Below are positions 31,001 through 33,319 of a stretch of 33,319 nucleotides of DNA, in pieces (positions within the stretch are counted from its first letter, which is position 1; each line of letters opens with the position of its first letter). Position numbers and translations under genes: made by a program. Origin of the DNA: Actinomycetes bacterium (GTDB taxonomy: Bacteria > Actinomycetota > Actinomycetes > Mycobacteriales > Micromonosporaceae); contig JAEYGD010000273.1 in the NCBI GenBank assembly GCA_023402505.1, positions 1 through 33,319 of the forward strand, read 5' to 3'. The notes under the pieces are model-generated. The model made no database searches, was not told the origin of the DNA, and saw only the letters and a program-made list of their open reading frames with translations.

Positions 31001-32627
31001 GGCCCGGGTCGGCCCAGTCGATCCGCGGCAGCGACTCGAACGCGGTGAACGGCGCCCACCCGCCGGCCGGGTCCCGTTCGTAGAAGCCCGGGACCGGGCC
31101 GGCGAACGTCACGAGGTCGAGGTCGCCGTCCCCGGCCAGGTCCACCAGCTGGGCGGGCAGCGGTCCCCGCCGGGCCGCCCCGGCACCGGCCGGCCCGGCC
31201 GGCGGCGCGGGCGGGACCAGCCCGGCGCCGGCCGGGACCTGGGCCGGCACCCGGGGCACCGCTTGCGCCGGTCCCAGCCGTCCCCGGCCGAGGTTCGGCT
31301 TGTAGAACCACCCGGCCGCGGCCTCGGCGAGCAGGCCGGCGATCCCCTCCCCGTCTAGGTCGACCCACTGGTAGCCGTCGCCGGCGAGTCCGGCCGGGGC
31401 GCCGGCCAGACTGTCCGGGTCGATCTCGCGTACCTCGTCGGTGAACCTCGCCTCCTGGTAGCTCAGCTCCAGCGGCGGGATCGACCGTTGCCGGTACCCC
31501 GTCCCGGTGCGCCGGTAGCTGTGCTGGGTGACCGTGGTCAGGAAGGCGCCGACCGGCTCCGACGTGCGGTACGCCAGTTCGGTGGCCCGGACCAGGCAGC
31601 CGACGCCGACCTGCGGCTCGTGCGGGAAGTGGTGGAACATCAGCACCCGCCGGCACAGCCGGTAGCCGCGGATCTCGAACCCGGACCGGTAGGTCGAGAA
31701 GGGATCGTCGCGGACCGGCCAGGGCCGGTCCGGCTGCGGCTGCGGTGTCTGCGGGTGGTGGTCGCCGTAGTCCAGCACCACCTCGAACAACCAGCCCGGG
31801 TCGGCCGGTACCGGGTCGACCAGCCGGGAGACCTGGTTGCCGTACCGGATCCGCTTCAGGTACCGGTTGGTGGCGCGGGCCTCGGCGGCGCGGTTGCGCT
31901 CGTGGGCCCGGGTGAGGTCCACCCCGGCGCCGTCCTCCGCCACGTACCGGTAGTCGGCCACGTTGCCGCGGTCGTCGTACCGGCGGCGCAGCAGCCAGCT
32001 GAACACCCGGGTCGGTTGGTACGGGTCCCGGATCCGGCTCTCGTCGTCGGTGCCGTACTCGGCGGTGATGTTCTCCCGGCTCGTCACCCGCCAGAAGGTG
32101 GTCCCGTCGGCGAGGTCGGTGAAGCGCTCCACGCGGGCGTGCGGACCCTCGACCCGGGGCCGGTAGCGGTCCACCCGGAACCCGGCCGGCGGCGCAGCCG
32201 CGCCCGGGCCGGCCGGCACCGGGACCAGTTCCCCCGCCTCGGGCAGCAGGAACACGTCGGACTCGGCCGCGTCGTCGTACCGGGGCAGGCCCTGCTCGGT
32301 CCGGCGGCTGATCGCCGGGGCGGGCAGCGACCAGCCGAACCCGAACGGTCCGTTGCCGGCGCCGGAGTCGTAGTTGAGAGCCAGCTCGGGACCGAAGCCG
32401 TCCCGGCCCGGCGTGGTGGCCAGCGGGATCGACATCGCGGCGGTGCCGGTGACCGGGTTGACCGACAGGGTCTCGCCGATCCCGCGGATCGCGCCGCCGG
32501 GCTTGGGCAGCGACACCGCCGGCGCCGCCACCGCCGATGACCCGGGCCGGCGCCGGTCCGGAACAGGTGGCGGCGTGCCACCGCCGCTCTCGCTGGTGGG
32601 GATCTGCTCGTCGGGCCGCTCTGCCAT
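25068..32627 (-). CDS. Tc-toxin-like B-C fusion (SpvB/TcdB/RHS) protein with C-terminal nuclease cargo
   Basis: This very large 2519-aa protein has, in order: a Pro-rich start; an SpvB domain (about 40-350; VNPVTGTAAMSIPLATTPGR); FG-GAP/VCBS propeller repeats (about 415-680; DLDGDGNADLLL, DLSGDGLPDLVR); TcdB middle domains (about 700-1000; NNLGAETHLAYAAST, YHTGAYLDEADGL); a long YD-repeat region; and the RHS core (about 2146-2207; GLYYSQARYYAPWLARWVSPDPGG) ending in NPVVVTDESGL, the expected self-cleavage point. A cargo of 312 aa follows. TcB-TcC proteins form a hollow cocoon that holds the cleaved cargo until a TcA channel injects it. No signal peptide is seen. ATG 32627 has a weak GAGG site. 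The cognate immunity gene follows. Confidence 0.9.
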   Translation of the reverse strand: MAERPDEQIPTSESGGGTPPPVPDRRRPGSSAVAAPAVSLPKPGGAIRGIGETLSVNPVTGTAAMSIPLATTPGRDGFGPELALNYDSGAGNGPFGFGWSLPAPAISRRTEQGLPRYDDAAESDVFLLPEAGELVPVPAGPGAAAPPAGFRVDRYRPRVEGPHARVERFTDLADGTTFWRVTSRENITAEYGTDDESRIRDPYQPTRVFSWLLRRRYDDRGNVADYRYVAEDGAGVDLTRAHERNRAAEARATNRYLKRIRYGNQVSRLVDPVPADPGWLFEVVLDYGDHHPQTPQPQPDRPWPVRDDPFSTYRSGFEIRGYRLCRRVLMFHHFPHEPQVGVGCLVRATELAYRTSEPVGAFLTTVTQHSYRRTGTGYRQRSIPPLELSYQEARFTDEVREIDPDSLAGAPAGLAGDGYQWVDLDGEGIAGLLAEAAAGWFYKPNLGRGRLGPAQAVPRVPAQVPAGAGLVPPAPPAGPAGAGAARRGPLPAQLVDLAGDGDLDLVTFAGPVPGFYERDPAGGWAPFTAFESLPRIDWADPGLRMVDLDGDGNADLLLTEDAALTWYPSRSRLGFDPGQRVSLPLDEDRGPRLVLAGAAEAVHLADLSGDGLPDLVRVRNGEICYWPNLGHGRFGAKVTMDDAPWLDRAETFRPEAVLLADVDGSGVADLIYPRPDGVRVYLNRSGNGWDDGHQLPASVPADGTTTLSAIDLFGVGTTCLVWSSPRAEDARRSLRYLDLMGGRKPHLLVGAVNNLGAETHLAYAASTEFQLADRAAGRPWHTRLPFPVQVVREVESLDRISRNRFVTRYAYHHGFYDGSEREFRGFGMVEQWDTEEVGAIGGAPGELAAAPSLTRSWYHTGAYLDEADGLSRRYAEEYWREPGLGDAEHAALLLPDTVWPEVIRHPDGSASPHRPSADELRDACRALHGSLLRREVYGLDGSPREPLPYRVEEQNFTVELLQPKGSARHPVCLVLPRESIVYHYERTEDPRVTHELVLDTDGFGNVLRGVTVAYPRRQPLTGDDLPTWAVTATRTEQGRSHALLTVNRYTNPVDSPDAFRLPLRCESSSYQLLQAVPAAPPGRTAPVRLPALRAAVDVASDGTHDLAPDDTAGTGVLDAQPYRRLLDRDRTVFRRDDLTGPLPLGTLESRALPHRELRLAFTTELLARWYRRDGTPLLPDPGAVLEDEGGYLAGDGGWWRPSTLVNYSVDPADDGAAELARARAHFFRPVRFTDQFGHATLVEYDPYDLLVASSLDPVGNLTRSENDYRVGQPWRVTDANGNRSAVAFDTLGMVTATAVMGKPTEPVGDELAGFAPDLDDAALAGYLADPTADPAPLLGRAGTRTIVDAFGYHRTREADQPQPAAVITLMRPTHAADLPPGDVGTVLHDLTYVDGFGRQIQKKNLVEPGPVTEPGPVVAARWVGSGWTVYNNKGKPVRQYEPFFSATHAFEFAADVGVSPVIGYDPLDRVVATLHPDGSYQKVVFDPWRQEQWDRNDTVLLDPRTDPDVRAVAGGFLAALPADWRTWHGSRAGGARGPDERVAAERTAEHAATPDLAYLDPLGRTFLTASHHRRVDPDGTVDELHPSRVVLDLGGEELAAVDALGRTLARCDYDLTGTRIVQSTMDAGRRWLLVDCLENPIRSWDDQGRTVTTRYDAARRPVSSSVQGPGLTGEVVLERTEYGEGVPGDTAANLRGEVHRQLDGAGVAVNERYDFKGNVLAASRRFPESHRTAPDWSGPVALSSEVHATTTVFDALNRPTTLTAPDGSVVTPGYNVANLFESMAVREPGATTPTTVVTGVDYNPKGQRLLVAYGNGVTTTLSYDPLTFRLVRSHTARPGTTLQDLRYTYDPVGNIVRITDAAQPSVFFRNRLVSADLDYRYDSRYRLVEATGREHLSQGAAVPPDAGDAIRSRLPHPHDGDAMARYRERYVYDPVGNLTRIVHRTEDPATPGWTRDYPYEAASLLDPAETGNRLTGTGFAYDPHGNPTAMPELALLRWDPHDRLAVTARQQVGTGDPESTYYAYDATGRRMRSVTERAGPSGEPSVKVERLYLGGLELLRERAPDGTVTTRRETVHVTADQGRVALVERTTVGGQPGTLVRFQVGDQLSSSRLELDPAGQVISHEDYYPYGGTAYQAVRSQVEAPKRYRFAGKCRDEETGLYYSQARYYAPWLARWVSPDPGGIRDGGNPYQYARSNPVVVTDESGLDGEPVVSSGDPNDPRNYTDFESFRSGVLGPWSEQGLREAWAAAHPEEAHPPFSGAPPPQTAPLASSAPPEPENETDTLAIGEYEEYTEEYEETVEEPVVVQESSWAMAGAFMGRAAVVGGGTAMVDSPAPGPADVAGGVIIVGGAIIALGIGIFASSRTTTTTTTRTTTRTRTRTRRRRAPLTYVTYTKYNPVTGETYVGRSMGYGTPAAIVAARDRAHHMTLLGFGPAVLDEFAVATRPFGSRHSDPSYRAIRGREQQMIDALGGSWSDVGRGNSLSGNAIRGVGALNPRGRIYHAAASALFGQIAPYTGF
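25071..26006 (-). other. Cargo region of the RHS toxin: acidic stretch, membrane helix, Thr/Arg linker, GIY-YIG-like nuclease
   Basis: Residues 2208-2519 follow the RHS core. They contain a Glu/Tyr stretch (EYEEYTEEYEETVEE, about 2289-2303), a hydrophobic helix (about 2343-2362), a Thr/Arg low-complexity segment (about 2365-2386) and a final domain (about 2390-2519). That domain begins TYVTYTKYNPVTGETYVGRS, matching the GIY-YIG spacing with TYV and YVG as the two half motifs. Candidate catalytic residues are Tyr2391, Tyr2405, Arg2408 or Arg2422, His2426/2427, Glu2464 (RGREQQM) and Asn2487. A DNase activity is inferred from this motif order, not from a confirmed family match. Confidence 0.55.
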
Positions 32628-32963
32628 CTGACCCTGCCTCGGGTTTGGGCGGGTTAACTGGCGTCATCGTCGCGGTCGGTCCGGCGTCCGGACACGCCTC
32701 TGTCAGCTACCGGACCTCGTGCCGGGGCGGTCGGTTTCCCGACCCAACGCTCAGGATGGCAGGCCGGACGGTCACCATCGGATCACTTCCCGCGCTTCTG
32801 GTCGGGACGGAGTGGCCGGACGGAGGCGCTGCCCGCGTCCGCGCCCGCTCCGGCCCCGGCGTCGTACCGCCCACGTCGACCCCACCGCTTCGACCGGTCG
32901 GCCGGGCTGCGACCGGTGCCACCGGTCAGCCACCCGAAGGCCCGCTGACGAGGAGAGTGTGAG
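32628..32963. other. 336-bp divergent intergenic region between toxin genes
   Basis: This region separates the toxin start (-) from the partial TcA-like gene (+). It should hold both promoters, but no convincing -35/-10 pair is visible. GTTAAC (32653-32658) is the only AT-rich palindrome. Small open frames here lack ribosome sites and recognisable products. Confidence 0.5.
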
Positions 32964-33319
32964 ATGCCACTGCACGGTAGGGACCTGCGGGCCGGACTGT
33001 CCGGAGAGGACGTGGCGCTGCTCCACGAGGAGCTGACCAGACTCGGGTACGCGGTCCCGGACGCCGAACGCGGACAGCGGCTGTTCGGGGTGGGCACCGC
33101 CCGGGCGGTGGCCGCCTTCCAGACCGCCAACGGGCTGGTGGACACCGCGGTCGTGGACCGGAGCACCGCCGCCGTGCTCGACCGGGCGCTCGCCGAGCTG
33201 GCGACCACCGCCATGCCGGCCGTGCCCCCGGCGCCGCCGGTGGTCCCCGCTGTGCCCGCCGGGCGGGTGCCGCCGCTGCCCCGGGGCGAGCCGCCGGTGC
33301 CGCCGGGGGGACCGTCGCC
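32964..33319 (+). CDS. N-terminal part of a probable TcA-like toxin component, cut by window end
   Basis: The first 118 codons are visible. Residues about 8-80 form a peptidoglycan-binding (PG_binding_1-like) three-helix repeat: LSGEDVALLHEELTRLGY, RLFGVGTARAVAAFQ and VDTAVVDRSTAAVL. A Pro/Val-rich linker follows (about 87 onward). Actinobacterial Tc-toxin A-like proteins (neuraminidase-like/TcA) often begin with such a domain, and a TcA partner is expected next to a TcB-TcC gene, so this is the favoured reading. A wall-binding hydrolase is the alternative. ATG 32964 has GAGGAG 8 nt upstream and no signal peptide. The rest lies outside the window. Confidence 0.6.
   Translation, partial: MPLHGRDLRAGLSGEDVALLHEELTRLGYAVPDAERGQRLFGVGTARAVAAFQTANGLVDTAVVDRSTAAVLDRALAELATTAMPAVPPAPPVVPAVPAGRVPPLPRGEPPVPPGGPS

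Noticed and set aside
32537..33036. Overlapping + strand open frames at the left edge of the TcA-like gene
   Set aside because: They run through the toxin start and the intergenic region with Arg/Gly/Pro-rich products. ATG 32964 in another frame has GAGGAG and a recognisable domain.

Overview
The window is high-GC actinomycete DNA. Codon third positions are almost all G or C, GTG starts are common, ATGA/GTGA stop-start overlaps are frequent, and secreted polysaccharide-degrading enzymes with actinobacterial signal peptides are present. The gene content fits a soil Micromonosporaceae (Micromonospora or a relative). That placement is inferred from style and content, not from a marker gene. No rRNA, tRNA, CRISPR array or insertion sequence was seen.

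Left part (about 230-10270), pentose catabolism on the + strand: araB, araD, a four-gene sugar ABC importer, araA and a LacI-family regulator. The binding protein, ATPase and two permeases resemble the YtfQ-YtfR-YtfT-YjfF (furanose) transporter rather than AraFGH. A TTGACG/TAACAC-type promoter in front of araB is overlapped by a LacI-type operator. A 14-bp hairpin separates the binding-protein gene from the ATPase gene. The pathway would import L-arabinose and convert it to D-xylulose 5-phosphate.

Middle-left part (10376-15621), plant-biomass and surface proteins: a membrane-anchored protein of unknown function, a secreted AA10 LPMO with a CebR/CelR-like box in its leader, a relic of a CBM2 domain carrying two single-base G-run indels, a secreted GH11 xylanase with a C-terminal CBM, and a large LPXTG-anchored surface protein. 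With the arabinose operon this makes a loose xylan/arabinoxylan neighbourhood.

Middle-right part (15963-22115): an ArsR-SRPBCC pair expressed from an apparently leaderless, autoregulated promoter; an acyl-CoA oxidase; a divergent PLP-dependent group II decarboxylase-like protein; and a secreted lysozyme-like/Amidase_2/golvesin-type cell-wall hydrolase. Strong bidirectional hairpins separate convergent genes.

Right part (22282-33319), the most unusual region: a 2519-aa Tc-toxin-like protein (SpvB, FG-GAP, TcdB middle domains, RHS/YD repeats and core) on the - strand ends in a GIY-YIG-like nuclease cargo. An Imm26-family immunity gene follows after 15 bp, then three translationally coupled genes: a small membrane protein, a Cys-rich repeat protein and an HExxH metallopeptidase. 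Divergent to the toxin, on the + strand, a gene cut by the window end starts with a peptidoglycan-binding-type domain like that of actinobacterial TcA-like proteins. A Tc-type delivery protein with a nuclease cargo and a dedicated immunity gene suggests an antibacterial rather than an insecticidal use.
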